64,000 bases of DNA from Lachnospiraceae bacterium (GCA_017521605.1 JAFXCD010000013.1:31538-95537); one strand, 5' to 3'. Positions 33,901-44,573 are shown, numbered from the stretch's first letter. Notes: generated by a model from the letters alone, not told the origin. Numbers and translations are program-made.

Positions 33901-36468
33901 AAGCATTGCGTCCAGCTTCAACTCATTACCGGGTGTTACAGCATTAAAATGCTTGGTAACAAGCTCCATCAAAACATCATCAGACATTTCACCTTCGGTA
34001 AGAGAAGTACCTGCGATGGTATCTGTGCCTAAATCCTTAACCAAGGAATCCTTCCAATTAGGAATATCCTGTTCAATTTCAGGAATCGGCTTGTCAATCT
34101 TCTTCATGGAAACGCCGGTAATATAATAATCACCCTTTACGCATTGTCCTTTTTCTTCATTACCATATTCGGTACCTTGCTCGATAATACGGATAAAAAC
34201 CTTTTCAACTCCCTTAGGAATCGTAAATGTACCGGAAAACTTGGTCCATTCACCGGGTGTCAATGTCTGACTAATAGTTCCGGACAAAATACCACCGGAA
34301 TAAGACCCATAATATGTATTTCCTCCATACTCATTATCTTTATCATCTTCTTCATAACTATACGGTGCAAAATCAATGACACGCTGTTCTGCAGGGGCAT
34401 CTGCATATTCCTCTGAAAGCATTGCATAGAACTCATACTGGTATTCTGCACCATATTCTACTGCTTCTGTAATATCCTGTGAGAAACAATCCTGTGTACT
34501 TGCACTTGCAGGATCTCTGGAAATCTTACCATAGGTCTTCACATCATCAAAAATAGCCTCATCCGCAACTTCTGCACTTACCGTAGACTTACCCTGTGCT
34601 ATAGTCCACTTGGTCAAATCAGGATTGTCAAAATTACCATTGATAATAATGTTATCACCTAATACTATATCAGAAGCGCCTTCCTTCATCTTAAGAGTGA
34701 TTCCCAATATAGAAACGCTTCCTTCAGCATCACCTAATGACATGATACCCAATAAATTTGTCTTCACATCTGTTTTTGGAATAATAACATACTCTTCTTT
34801 GTCTACTAAATCATACTCGCACTGTTTTTCTTTTCCGTCTGTTCCCCAAATTTTCACAGCAAACGGAACAGTCTGGTCTGCTACAGTAACTTTAATTTCC
34901 TCGCAAAGAGACATATCTATTGTTTCAGGAAGAATAATCTTCAGTTCGTCGTAATTTGCCTCAAAATCAATAACAATCTTGTCATCCTGCTTTTCATATG
35001 TTGCATCTGACCAATCTACTCTTGCAGTAAGTTCATCAGCGCTGTAAGAATAATCACTCTCCTCAGTTGCACCATTATTTACTTCACTATAACCCCATCC
35101 GGTAGTATGGAAGGTCACGCTGTCCACAACTGCACTGTATTCCCCTTCATTCAAAGACATAATACCGAAATACTTCATGTCTGCAAATCCGCTTGCAGGA
35201 ACTGCACCGGGATTACCATATACTACCTGGTTCGCCGGAGCATTAGGCCATTCACCTCCAAAATTCTCTTCTTTATAGAACTTATATGCCAAAGCATCAC
35301 TATTTCCGGATGATACATTAAAGGTTACTTTATGTAATTTTGTAACATCAATTTCTTTGGGAATTTCATAGAAATTCTCCTGCCAATGATCTGTAAAGGA
35401 AAGGGTCACTGCACCATTATCATCTACACTTGCAGCCATACCCTGCTTACAATTATTCAGCTGCTTAAAATCATAAGTCTTTGTAATTTCAGCTTCACCT
35501 TCTACAGTAAATTTCACACCTCTGATTTTTACAGAATTTGCACCATCTGTCTGATTCATAATACCAAAAGAATCAAACTCTTTTGTAGGCACAATTGAAG
35601 TATTATAATCAGTCTGTGTCTGCTCACCATTAGCATAAAGCTTGATACATACATTGTTGCCACTTGTAACTACTAATTCAATGCTCTTTACTCTTTCCCA
35701 GGTAATACCTTCAGGCAAATTATAGAAAGTTTCCATATACTGGTCATTATAATCAGCAGAAAGCTCACCACCATCACCAACGTTCAAGGTAACTCCATAA
35801 GAATTGGTATTCTCCAAGTCCTTAAAGTTATAGGACACCTCAGTGGTTACCCCAGGCATCACTCCACCACTATTATCCCCACCGGTCACATCACCACTTT
35901 GATTTCCATCTGTAACAGTGCCGGAAGAAGCACTTTTCTTTATAGTAAAAGTAATGCCGGAAATTTCCATATCAATAGCACCGGTAATCTTCTCATATGC
36001 TGATGTAATCGCAAAATATTTAATGGGAGCCTCCAAATCTGCCGGAACCTCACGTGTAAGATTACCATACACATTAGTACCTACTCCATCTTTATCTGCC
36101 CTTTGTGCATATTCATCAGCAGTAAAAATCTTGTATCCAAACCACCAGGGCTCTGCACCTTCAATGCCGGACACATTTTTTACATTAAATGTGATTTTGG
36201 TAATCTCTGCACCTTCTAATTCTTCAGGTACAGCCCAAAATATGGAATTATAATTTCCTCCAAAAGATAAGTTCTGTCCCCCATCAGAACTATCAGTTAC
36301 TGTTACACCCCAGGACTGGTCATATTTTCCCAATTCCGCCATAGTGTAAGTTTTGTCCTCGGTACTGCTTTCTTCCGCCTTTGCCGTCAAACCGGTCAAT
36401 TGGAAGTTACTCAATACCATGAGTAATGCCATTATGCCGGCAATACTCTTTCGTAATCTCTTACGCAT
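30901..36468 (-). CDS. Multimodular cell-wall-anchored GH10 endo-xylanase
   Basis: The 1855-residue protein has a signal peptide (cleavage near AKA, residue 31), then four related beta-sandwich modules of about 120 residues (40-178, 210-325, 328-458, 470-598) that look like xylan-binding CBMs of the type found at the N-terminus of Roseburia Xyn10A. A CBM22 (604-792) and a GH10 domain (803-1187) follow; catalytic residues are Glu975 (VVNEAIND) and Glu1089 (VQWTELDI). Then come a degenerate CBM9-like module (about 1197-1330), a CBM9 (1345-1527), a PEPEVTPS repeat linker, a helical region and a C-terminal sortase-like APSTGD motif, hydrophobic segment and KTKKEEE tail. It should cut xylan at the cell surface. 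GGAGG precedes the ATG. Confidence 0.93.
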   Translation of the reverse strand: MRKRLRKSIAGIMALLMVLSNFQLTGLTAKAEESSTEDKTYTMAELGKYDQSWGVTVTDSSDGGQNLSFGGNYNSIFWAVPEELEGAEITKITFNVKNVSGIEGAEPWWFGYKIFTADEYAQRADKDGVGTNVYGNLTREVPADLEAPIKYFAITSAYEKITGAIDMEISGITFTIKKSASSGTVTDGNQSGDVTGGDNSGGVMPGVTTEVSYNFKDLENTNSYGVTLNVGDGGELSADYNDQYMETFYNLPEGITWERVKSIELVVTSGNNVCIKLYANGEQTQTDYNTSIVPTKEFDSFGIMNQTDGANSVKIRGVKFTVEGEAEITKTYDFKQLNNCKQGMAASVDDNGAVTLSFTDHWQENFYEIPKEIDVTKLHKVTFNVSSGNSDALAYKFYKEENFGGEWPNAPANQVVYGNPGAVPASGFADMKYFGIMSLNEGEYSAVVDSVTFHTTGWGYSEVNNGATEESDYSYSADELTARVDWSDATYEKQDDKIVIDFEANYDELKIILPETIDMSLCEEIKVTVADQTVPFAVKIWGTDGKEKQCEYDLVDKEEYVIIPKTDVKTNLLGIMSLGDAEGSVSILGITLKMKEGASDIVLGDNIIINGNFDNPDLTKWTIAQGKSTVSAEVADEAIFDDVKTYGKISRDPASASTQDCFSQDITEAVEYGAEYQYEFYAMLSEEYADAPAEQRVIDFAPYSYEEDDKDNEYGGNTYYGSYSGGILSGTISQTLTPGEWTKFSGTFTIPKGVEKVFIRIIEQGTEYGNEEKGQCVKGDYYITGVSMKKIDKPIPEIEQDIPNWKDSLVKDLGTDTIAGTSLTEGEMSDDVLMELVTKHFNAVTPGNELKLDAMLNYSNDKCPENGTEVVTFNGEELVVPKLNYKRANTILDKLLEWNAANPDKQIKARGHVLVWHSQAPSWFFRENYDIEAGYVSKDVMDKRLEWYIKTMLEYYTGPNSKYKDLFYGWDVVNEAINDTTKTYRGADESDWSAVYGNQSNEYIIKAFQYANKYAPANLELYYNDYNDCEPGKVEGIVKLLKAVLAAPGTRIDAMGMQAHHNMLSPSVEEVEDAVRAYCEVVGKVQWTELDIKASGIYDGTEATRDEAYNKMAYRYKDYYDVLKKLDAEDGIDVTGITMWGVIDKNSWLHQQAGVGGGADGKQKQCPLLFDDNYKAKPSFWAFVEPGKLAPKLPEVQKIVISAYEDDNYTQGMEYSMTQGDTKATFVPMWDENGLKILVTVQDATVDAADAVTVYVDPAMKAGETTPIAVTVKRTDAQAIDGGYSAEVAVALSSTGIAKKVSMDVVVVNGTESIAFNDTTFTQETSSKYYATATMKPITAIAQGTITIDGEADDKWTEVEEIPLTINIGAKAESNIKMLWDKDYLYILAEVTDAELNKDNASEWLQDSIEVFIDENNKKTSGYDADDKQYRINYVNDRSFGSQKWEAEDVKSAAKITADGYVIEAAFKWTDITPENGTKIGLELQINDATKDADKGKPGRLGTLSWADDTGMGYAGSDVFGIAILVADEPEPEPEVTPSPEPEVTPSPDPEVTPGPEPEVTPSPEPEVTPSPEPEVTPSPEPETTPSPAPDADEILKEMVEELNVLVDDNATKEEKIQAVKDIIAEVKELVDNGNLEEVLEANVEYMEELFEQAIGRVLDVVNKDNKVPQIKKVIGALIGIDLDKEAKMVFEVVTVPSMEAKYKNAFAFDAKLFAGSQAVQPLVPVTIRMEVPSSIDKNGKVAVLHYADGAKTPERLAARIIDGMLEFTTPSFSTFVVVNEVEEQSSNNNSGANTGSSSPATTPAPTEAPAPAAGNGAPSTGDQAHPMVAVVLMVLSAMAAAAVVVLRKTKKEEE
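31705..31878 (-). repeat. 24-bp tandem repeats encoding the PEPEVTPS linker
   Basis: About seven copies of a 24-bp unit encode PEPEVTPS with small changes (SPDP, PGPE, PETT). It lies in frame in the xylanase between the CBM9 and the helical wall-proximal region, as an extended proline-rich spacer. Such repeats can change copy number. Confidence 0.92.
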
Positions 36469-36605
36469 CTTAAAATACCTCCATTATATTTTATTATACA
36501 TATATGTGCATTATACACTATTATTCACTTCATTTCTTGTAATTTATTGTCATTTATTCCTCAACTATTGCTAATTTTCGTTGTGATACCTTATTACAGA
36601 ACATA

Positions 36606-36645
36606 AAAAGGTCTGTAAGCACCGGTTTCAGCCTGCAGACCTTTT
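36606..36645 (-). terminator. Terminator of the MBOAT/SGNH operon
   Basis: AAAAGGTCTG and CAGACCTTTT form a perfect 10-bp stem with a 20-nt loop followed by T residues on the minus strand, 17 bp after the SGNH-protein stop and ahead of the xylanase promoter region. Confidence 0.85.
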
Positions 36646-36661
36646 ATATTTCCTTATTCAT

Positions 36662-38068
36662 TTACCGTATCATACCATATGCATACATAGCTTCAAAGCC
36701 TACGCTATCCACCACTTTACCCAGTACATTGTCGTAAATCATCACATTTACGCCATTTTCCGTCTTCTTATAAGTTCCCCTGTCCACGAATACAGTGGTT
36801 TGACCATTTGAACAACTTATCAACAATTCTCCATATGTGAGTGGTTGCACATCTAAATATTCTCTCTCTCTGATCACCTGAGTGGTCTCCTTATTATTGA
36901 GAATCCATACCGCGCTTCCGTCATAGAACTCATGAAAAGAACCTGCCAGCTGCAAACATTCATCAATATTAGCTTCTCCTGATAAATATTCTCCCGTGCT
37001 GGATACCACTACCGTATAATCCTCTAAAGTACTAAGCATTTCAAAATAAGTTTTCACATCCGCTATCTGAAGCAATTGATGATTTTTTACTTCATGCTTA
37101 CGAGCCTTTAAATCCTCCTCCCACAATCCATAGGTCGCATTACCTCTAAAATCCTCCAACGCATAATTGGATTTTAGATATTCACCCAGATATTTGGTTA
37201 CCTTTGTCGCCCCATAATGATTGGTATGACCGCTGTCCACAAAATCCAACTCCCAGTCCAAGCCTATCTTTTCAGACAATTCTACCATATCAATCATAGG
37301 AACCCCATATTCGCTAATCATTTCTTTTGCATAAGCAATGTGTTCCTGTGCATTTAATGACATCTGGTAAGGTGCCAGGAAAAACACCAAATTGACATTC
37401 TCTTCCTTTGCCAATTCAATCATTTTCCTTATCCAACCCTGTTCTGCTTCTCCAAAAGGCTTTGCTTCCACTTTGGCAAACTCCTGCTTTGTTACAGGAA
37501 CTGTATTAAAGCCGGCACTATATCCCAGATAAGGCGGACGCTTCTTCATAAAGTCTTCTTTTGCCAGTTCTTTATACCGGGTATGGATAATTGGCCACTT
37601 CAGTACAAAATCCGACTTATCGCCGGTCTCCACCATATTGTTTACAGCTTCCACAGAATCCATAGAGAGCTTTCTGGACAATGTATTCCTATATAAATTA
37701 CCCTCAATAGCATACCCTTGGAAAGTGCATCCATATAAATCCACACAGACCACTTTTAAATCCTGTGTCTTTAAAGCTTCCTTCATACAATAGTAAGAAC
37801 TGGCCAAATCCTGACCGGAAATTGCCATATTGAAACTTGCCATTCCATAATCTTCCCATAACTGGGAAGGATTTACTGAGCAGTAACAATGACTGCTTCC
37901 CAGAAACAGTACATCAACAATATTCTCTTCTAATTCATAAAAGGTTTCCGTGGAGGAGCAATATGCTCCTGCCGTATCCTTCCATGAAAAAATATTATAT
38001 GTGAAATTCAATAAGAACAAAAAGATTGCAGAAAAAATCAATACCTTAATAAAATTTGTAACCTTCAT
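36662..38068 (-). CDS. SGNH-type membrane-anchored acyl-transfer protein (AlgX/AlgJ/DltD-like)
   Basis: The 468-residue protein has an N-terminal membrane helix and an SGNH-like domain: VLFLGSSHCYCSVNP (Ser at about residue 58), a mid Asp-rich segment, and VDSGHTNHYGATKV with the Asp-x-x-His pair. Such proteins work outside the membrane with an MBOAT partner to place acetyl or alanyl groups on polysaccharides or teichoic acids. The last ~150 residues are a separate domain I do not recognise. It begins 22 bp after the MBOAT gene, so the two form one unit; the acceptor polymer is unknown. Confidence 0.8.
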   Translation of the reverse strand: MKVTNFIKVLIFSAIFLFLLNFTYNIFSWKDTAGAYCSSTETFYELEENIVDVLFLGSSHCYCSVNPSQLWEDYGMASFNMAISGQDLASSYYCMKEALKTQDLKVVCVDLYGCTFQGYAIEGNLYRNTLSRKLSMDSVEAVNNMVETGDKSDFVLKWPIIHTRYKELAKEDFMKKRPPYLGYSAGFNTVPVTKQEFAKVEAKPFGEAEQGWIRKMIELAKEENVNLVFFLAPYQMSLNAQEHIAYAKEMISEYGVPMIDMVELSEKIGLDWELDFVDSGHTNHYGATKVTKYLGEYLKSNYALEDFRGNATYGLWEEDLKARKHEVKNHQLLQIADVKTYFEMLSTLEDYTVVVSSTGEYLSGEANIDECLQLAGSFHEFYDGSAVWILNNKETTQVIREREYLDVQPLTYGELLISCSNGQTTVFVDRGTYKKTENGVNVMIYDNVLGKVVDSVGFEAMYAYGMIR

Positions 38069-38090
38069 CCCTTCACCTTTATCTTATGCG

Positions 38091-39575
38091 TTAAAATTGA
38101 AAATAAATAAACTGTGATGATTCAAACTGAACCCCATACATTCCATAAATAATAACCGCAAAAATCAACGCGAAAATAACACCCCAACGGAACCAGATAC
38201 ACTGTTCCTTTAAAAAGTCGGTAATCATTTGCTTCTTGCAATAACGAAGCAAATCAACCAACAACAAAGCCACGGACGCCACAATCAATATATTAAATTC
38301 TGATCTATCCAAACCCAGATTATATATTTCCCCATTAAACAATGACCATGGGTCCCACTTTGTAAATAGTCTTTTGCAATAATCCAATGCAATTCTCAGA
38401 GAATCTGCTTTAAAAAATATCCATGCTATATCCACAAGAATAAAAGTTCCTGCCATCTGTGCCAGTTTAAAACTAAAGCTTTCCGTCTTTGCCTGACATT
38501 TTGCAAATAACTTAGTCCTAAAGGATTTAGTTATATCTCCCACAACCTGATACATACCATGAAGAAGTCCCCAGAATACATAAGTCCAATTAGCACCATG
38601 CCATAATCCACTGATCCCGAAGGTTACCATCAGGTTAAAATATTTTCTTATCCTGGAACAGCGATTACCTCCCAAGGGAATATATACATAGTCCCTAAAC
38701 CAGGTACTCAATGATATATGCCATCTTCTCCAGAATTCGCTGACAGATGTAGCCAAATAGGGAGTATCAAAATTCTCCATCAGGGTAAACCCCATAACTC
38801 TTGCCGCCCCCACGGCAATCGTAGAGTAACCCATAAAATCACAATAAATCTGTAAAGCAAATCCAACTGCGCCGGCTATCAAAGCCACCGAGCCATAAAA
38901 ATACACGCCATCAAAAACTGTATTTACCAATATGGCCACTCTATCCGCAATTACCATTTTTACAAATAGTCCCCATACCATAAGAGTCAGACCACTTGTT
39001 ACGTTCTCGTAATTCCAGATTTTCATCTTATCTACATTACGCACCTGATTTAAAAGATTCTCTGAACGTTCAATAGGGCCTGCAACTAACTGCGGAAAGA
39101 AGGATACAAACAAGGCATAACGCAACGGATTCACCTCCGCCTCAATTTTGCCCCTGTACACATCAATAATATACCCCAATGCCTGAAAAGTATAAAAGGA
39201 AATACCTACCGGCAACAAAACATTAAATGAATTTTCCAATGCCTGTATCCCAACTCTGGACAAAACTTTATTACAGGAAGCTATAACGAAGTCAAAATAT
39301 TTAAAGAAAAATAATATTCCTATATTAACAAACAGGCACATTGCCACTGTCCATTTCCGTGCCAATGTATTTTCCAATTTTTGTACCAAAATGCCAGCCA
39401 GCCATGTTGTGAATATGGAAACCAAAAGCAAAATCATATATTTCACATTACAGCACATATAGAAATACAGGCTTGCACCAAGAAGCCAGATATATCGTAC
39501 CTTTTTAGGCACCAGGAAATAAAGCAATATAACAATTGGAAAGAAAATCAAAAAATCTACGGAATTAAAAACCAT
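38091..39575 (-). CDS. MBOAT family O-acyltransferase
   Basis: The 494-residue protein has about eleven membrane segments and MBOAT motifs: VAGPIERSENLL, SEFWRRWHISLSTWFRDYVYIPLGG, and SGLWHGANWTYVFWGLLHG with the catalytic His. AlgI/DltB/PatA relatives pass an acyl group across the membrane to an extracellular SGNH-type partner, encoded next. The partner and length fit an exopolysaccharide or peptidoglycan O-acetylation pair. The D-alanylation genes dltA and dltC are not seen beside it, so dltB is not claimed. Confidence 0.92.
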   Translation of the reverse strand: MVFNSVDFLIFFPIVILLYFLVPKKVRYIWLLGASLYFYMCCNVKYMILLLVSIFTTWLAGILVQKLENTLARKWTVAMCLFVNIGILFFFKYFDFVIASCNKVLSRVGIQALENSFNVLLPVGISFYTFQALGYIIDVYRGKIEAEVNPLRYALFVSFFPQLVAGPIERSENLLNQVRNVDKMKIWNYENVTSGLTLMVWGLFVKMVIADRVAILVNTVFDGVYFYGSVALIAGAVGFALQIYCDFMGYSTIAVGAARVMGFTLMENFDTPYLATSVSEFWRRWHISLSTWFRDYVYIPLGGNRCSRIRKYFNLMVTFGISGLWHGANWTYVFWGLLHGMYQVVGDITKSFRTKLFAKCQAKTESFSFKLAQMAGTFILVDIAWIFFKADSLRIALDYCKRLFTKWDPWSLFNGEIYNLGLDRSEFNILIVASVALLLVDLLRYCKKQMITDFLKEQCIWFRWGVIFALIFAVIIYGMYGVQFESSQFIYFQF

Positions 39576-39626
39576 TCTCTCTGCCCGCGGTATTTAACCT
39601 ATCCTCTCATTATCACTTATTAACAT

Positions 39627-39659
39627 AAAAACTAGAGATGTCTAAACACCTCTAGTTTT
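39627..39659 (-). terminator. Terminator of guaB
   Basis: AAAACTAGAG and CTCTAGTTTT form a perfect 10-bp stem with a 12-nt loop and a run of T on the minus strand, 8 bp after the guaB stop. Confidence 0.9.
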
Positions 39660-39666
39660 CAACCAA

Positions 39667-41214
<1,548 letters not shown>

Positions 41215-41237
41215 TTATCTTTTTTTATTCTTTTCAC

Positions 41238-41738
41238 TTAATCCGTAAACACTTTCCTGGGGGCTACATTCTTTATTACTTTCACCATTTCTTCAGATGG
41301 ACTTAAAATAAGTTTTAATCCGCCTTCGTAATATAATGCGTATCTTAAATCCGGCTGTTCTTCCACACCAATACTATAATCCAATACCTTTACATTACGA
41401 TTCTTATAATTATCCAAATGATACGACTTAATGGGTGCCAATACCTCCATACGCTCCAATGTATATACGCCTACACGTTTTCTATTGGATTTAGCCATTA
41501 CCTTATCTATGGTAATTTCTTTATCTAAATACAGGTATTCGTATTCAATATCTGCATTCATATAGGCAAAATATGCAGCAATTCCGGTACCAACTGCAAT
41601 AATCAGTGCCAGCCAAAGCATAAAAGTTATTCCTAAAAACCCTAAAATTACCGTTAGTACAATCAAACCCACCTGCAATATCTTCAACAACATGGAACTT
41701 TTTGCCTCTATCAGGCATTCTACATATGCTTCACTCAT
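41238..41738 (-). CDS. Membrane protein of unknown function
   Basis: The 166-residue protein has two membrane segments near residues 17-60 (LQVGLIVLTVILGFLGITF and LWLALIIAVGTGIAAYF) and a soluble C-terminal domain of about 105 residues containing YEYLYLDKEITIDKVMAKSNRKRVGVY. The pattern resembles a small Lachnospiraceae-type domain of unknown function (possibly DUF6106), but I cannot confirm it. AAAGGATAGG precedes the ATG. It lies upstream of guaB; the guaB promoter between them argues that guaB is separately driven. Confidence 0.75.
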   Translation of the reverse strand: MSEAYVECLIEAKSSMLLKILQVGLIVLTVILGFLGITFMLWLALIIAVGTGIAAYFAYMNADIEYEYLYLDKEITIDKVMAKSNRKRVGVYTLERMEVLAPIKSYHLDNYKNRNVKVLDYSIGVEEQPDLRYALYYEGGLKLILSPSEEMVKVIKNVAPRKVFTD

Positions 41739-41863
41739 AATACACCTATCCTTTACAAAAATCTCTTATCAAAATCATATACCAGATATGAAAAAGTTTC
41801 AAGGTCAAGAACTCTTATTTTTTCTTTTTATTGTTTTTTAAGAATCATCTTAGTATTGTTTCA

Positions 41864-41892
41864 TTGACAGTATGAACAAAAGTATTTATTAT
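41864..41892 (+). promoter_or_regulatory. Sigma-A promoter of the plus-strand membrane protein gene
   Basis: TTGACA, 17 nt, TATTAT on the plus strand, 33 bp before the start of the 248-residue protein. TTTATTATAATTAAG downstream is also AT-rich, so the exact -10 is uncertain. Confidence 0.7.
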
Positions 41893-41925
41893 AATTAAGT
41901 ATACTTTAAATGAAGGAGAAGCATT

Positions 41926-42672
41926 ATGCCTGTAATGGATGAATTTCGTGAAGAACGGGAAGCTATAAAAAATGCCGGTTGGGACTACAAACTCAAATAT
42001 TTCTGGGATTATTATAAGTGGTTTGTAATCGGAGGAATTGTTGCACTTTTTGTGATTATATCCATAGCAAAAGATGTTATGAATACCAAAGAATTTGTAT
42101 TTAATGGCGTATTACTGAATACATTCGGAGATGATGCTGTTATGCAGGAATTCAAAGATAATTTTGCCAAAGAGTATGAATTAGACACGGATAATTATGA
42201 ACTACTTATGGATACCTCTCTTCGATTGGATATGGAAGCCTATGACGAAGGCTCCCGTGCCACTCTAAGTCGAGTATTAGCCAGTCTCTCCGTAGGTGAT
42301 TTGGATTTTATCATTGCAGATCCTGCTGCTTTTGAATATTATGCCACATCTGCCACTTTTTATGATTTAAGAGAAATCCTTTCTACAGAAAAGCTGACTG
42401 CTTTGGAAGACTATATTTTTTATGTGGACCAGGCAGAAATCGACCGCAGAATGTCAGACGCATATGCTGATGATTATACACCTAAGGAATATGACCACCG
42501 TGATCCGGATAGCATGGAAAAGCCCATTCCCGTAGGTCTGTATATCCATGAGACACCAAAAGTATCAACTACTTTTGTCTTTAAGGATAATCAGGCGGTT
42601 ATCGGAATTCCTCCTTCTACTGCAAGATTAGAGACTTCTCTCCATTTTATTGACTATATTTTTGAAAAATAA
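41926..42672 (+). CDS. Membrane-anchored extracytoplasmic protein of unknown function
   Basis: The 248-residue protein has a basic/polar cytoplasmic start, one membrane segment (WFVIGGIVALFVIISIA, about residues 36-52), and a 190-residue outer domain. The sequence LLNTFGDDAVMQEFKDNFAKEY, LDFIIADPAAFEYYA and FYDLREIL is reminiscent of solute-binding-protein lobes, but no family is certain. AAGGAG lies before the ATG. It is one of only two plus-strand genes and converges on potD through a shared terminator. Confidence 0.8.
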   Translation: MPVMDEFREEREAIKNAGWDYKLKYFWDYYKWFVIGGIVALFVIISIAKDVMNTKEFVFNGVLLNTFGDDAVMQEFKDNFAKEYELDTDNYELLMDTSLRLDMEAYDEGSRATLSRVLASLSVGDLDFIIADPAAFEYYATSATFYDLREILSTEKLTALEDYIFYVDQAEIDRRMSDAYADDYTPKEYDHRDPDSMEKPIPVGLYIHETPKVSTTFVFKDNQAVIGIPPSTARLETSLHFIDYIFEK

Positions 42673-42694
42673 GAGGACGCTTAAGCGTCCTCTT
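42671..42694. terminator. Bidirectional terminator between converging genes
   Basis: AAGAGGACGC and GCGTCCTCTT form a perfect 10-bp stem with a TTAA loop, with A residues on one side and T residues on the other. It lies between the stop of the plus-strand gene and the potD stop and can serve both. Confidence 0.9.
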
Positions 42695-42696
42695 TG

Positions 42697-43761
42697 CTAT
42701 TCACATGCATTTCTAAACCGGCTCCAAATCTCAGAATGTAATTCTTCTGCTTCATTGGAAACATTTTGAATAATCTCTCCTGCTGCCGCATCTGCCGGCA
42801 ATACCAGGAAGTCTCGCATATCTTCTGCAATCAGTTCCTCTGCTGCTGTATTGGCACAATAATAACCAATATACTCATAACACTTTGCCGCAATCTCCGG
42901 ACGGTTAATATAATCCAGGAAGGCATATGCGGCTTCTGCATTGGGTGCCTGTGAAGGAATGAAGCTTGCCATAATACCAAAGCCCAATCCTTCCTTTGGA
43001 TGTACAATCTTTAAATCCGGATTAGCCAGCTTGGCTGCCACTACCTGAGATGAATAGAAGAAGCCTGCTGCCACTTCCTCACTTAAAATAAAGTCCTGGG
43101 TATTGCTGTCATTAATGACTCTTACATTAGGTGCCAGTTCCAAAAGCTTGTCACCTGCCTTTTGAATCATATCCAAATCATTGGTATTAAAGGATTCTCC
43201 CAAGGTTTTCAAGGTAATACCATTAATAACACGATAGTTTGCAATCAATGCCACATTGTCCTCCAATGCCGGATTCCACAAATCTTCATACCCTTTTATC
43301 TCCACATCAGTAAGAGCTGGATTATACACAATCAAAGGAATACCTGCCGCATAGGGTACGGTATACTCATTCTTTGGGTCATAGAACTGTGACATAAATA
43401 CCGGGTTATAATGCTTATAATTCTCCAGCTTGGATGTATCCAGCTTCTGGCTCAAGCCTTCTGCAATAACTAACTCAATAATATAATCGTCTGCAATTAC
43501 CAAATCATAATCGCCGCCCTTGGTTTCCTCCAGCTTAGCCAGCATGTCCTCATCATAATCAAAATGTGAGAAATTAATCTTGTATCCCGTCTCCTTTTCA
43601 AAGCCTTCCAACACCTCCGGTGGGAACATACCGTCCCAGGTATAAAGGTTAAACGATTTTTCTACTCTAGCTTCCCCTTTATCTTCTCCCTTACTTCCAC
43701 AACCTGCTAAAAGTCCTACGCACAACAGTATGGAAACTAACATTAATAATACTTTTTTCAT
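42697..43761 (-). CDS. potD: Spermidine/putrescine-binding lipoprotein
   Basis: The 354-residue protein has a lipoprotein signal (LLCVGLLAGCGS, Cys at 21) and the PotD sequence FNLYTWDGMFPPEVLEGFEKETGYKI and GGDYDLVIADDYIIELVI. It binds polyamines outside the cell for the PotABC transporter. It overlaps potC by 4 bp (ATGA). It is the last gene of the operon and ends near a bidirectional terminator. Confidence 0.94.
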   Translation of the reverse strand: MKKVLLMLVSILLCVGLLAGCGSKGEDKGEARVEKSFNLYTWDGMFPPEVLEGFEKETGYKINFSHFDYDEDMLAKLEETKGGDYDLVIADDYIIELVIAEGLSQKLDTSKLENYKHYNPVFMSQFYDPKNEYTVPYAAGIPLIVYNPALTDVEIKGYEDLWNPALEDNVALIANYRVINGITLKTLGESFNTNDLDMIQKAGDKLLELAPNVRVINDSNTQDFILSEEVAAGFFYSSQVVAAKLANPDLKIVHPKEGLGFGIMASFIPSQAPNAEAAYAFLDYINRPEIAAKCYEYIGYYCANTAAEELIAEDMRDFLVLPADAAAGEIIQNVSNEAEELHSEIWSRFRNACE

Positions 43762-44567
43762 GTTTTTCCTCCATTCTTTATTTCCCTTTTTACTCCTACT
43801 TTATTTATGAATGCAGCCCCGAATAAAAGCAAAGCTGTTATCACCAGCATAATAGTTGCCAATGCGTTAATTTCCGGTGTTACACCGGTTTTCATTTTTG
43901 TATATATTTTAATGGGTAATGTATTTACAGTAGGTCCTGTTACAAAAATACTGATAACCACATCATCAAAGGACATGGCAAAGGACAGTAGCACTCCTGA
44001 CAAAACTGCAGGCATTATTAATGGTAATGTAACATCAAAAAACACCCTTATGGGAGTGGCACCCAAATCCAGTGCTGCCTCTCTTAAAGCTTTGTCCATT
44101 CCCACCAATCTCGCTTTTACCATGGAAAACACATAGGGTACGCAAAATGTAGTATGGGCCAACACCAGTGTTACCATACCAAAAGGCAGATTCATTAAAG
44201 AAAACACTGCTAAGAATACCATCCCCAAAATAATTTCCGGTATCATAATCGGCAACAGACTTAATGAAGAAATCACCTCATCTGTCTTAGCTTTTCGACC
44301 ATGCATTCCCAAAGCTCCCGTGGTCCCGATAAGCACTGCTCCCAGACAGCTTAAACATGCCAGTATCAAGCTATTACGCAAGGCCTCCCACATATCCCGG
44401 TCCCGGAAAAGCTCCATATACCATTTCCAGGAAAACCCAGCCCAAACAGTAGACAGTTTTGATTCATTAAAGGAATAGACCACTGTCAACAAAATAGGCA
44501 CATAGGTTAGTAAGGTAAGCACTGCCACATAAATGATAGAGAACTTATGCCAAATTGTTTTTTTCAT
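43758..44567 (-). CDS. potC: Spermidine/putrescine ABC transporter permease
   Basis: The 269-residue protein has six membrane segments and the binding-protein-dependent permease motif EAALDLGATPIRVFFDVTLPLIMPAVLSG in outline. VPILLTVVYSFNESKLSTVWAGFSWKWY at the start matches PotC. It forms the membrane channel with PotB. It starts 6 bp after the potB stop. Confidence 0.93.
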   Translation of the reverse strand: MKKTIWHKFSIIYVAVLTLLTYVPILLTVVYSFNESKLSTVWAGFSWKWYMELFRDRDMWEALRNSLILACLSCLGAVLIGTTGALGMHGRKAKTDEVISSLSLLPIMIPEIILGMVFLAVFSLMNLPFGMVTLVLAHTTFCVPYVFSMVKARLVGMDKALREAALDLGATPIRVFFDVTLPLIMPAVLSGVLLSFAMSFDDVVISIFVTGPTVNTLPIKIYTKMKTGVTPEINALATIMLVITALLLFGAAFINKVGVKREIKNGGKT

Positions 44568-44573
44568 ACCTTC

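Noticed and set aside
38091-39575. Naming the MBOAT gene dltB
   Set aside because: No dltA or dltC is nearby and the partner is SGNH-like with an extra domain, so only the family is given.
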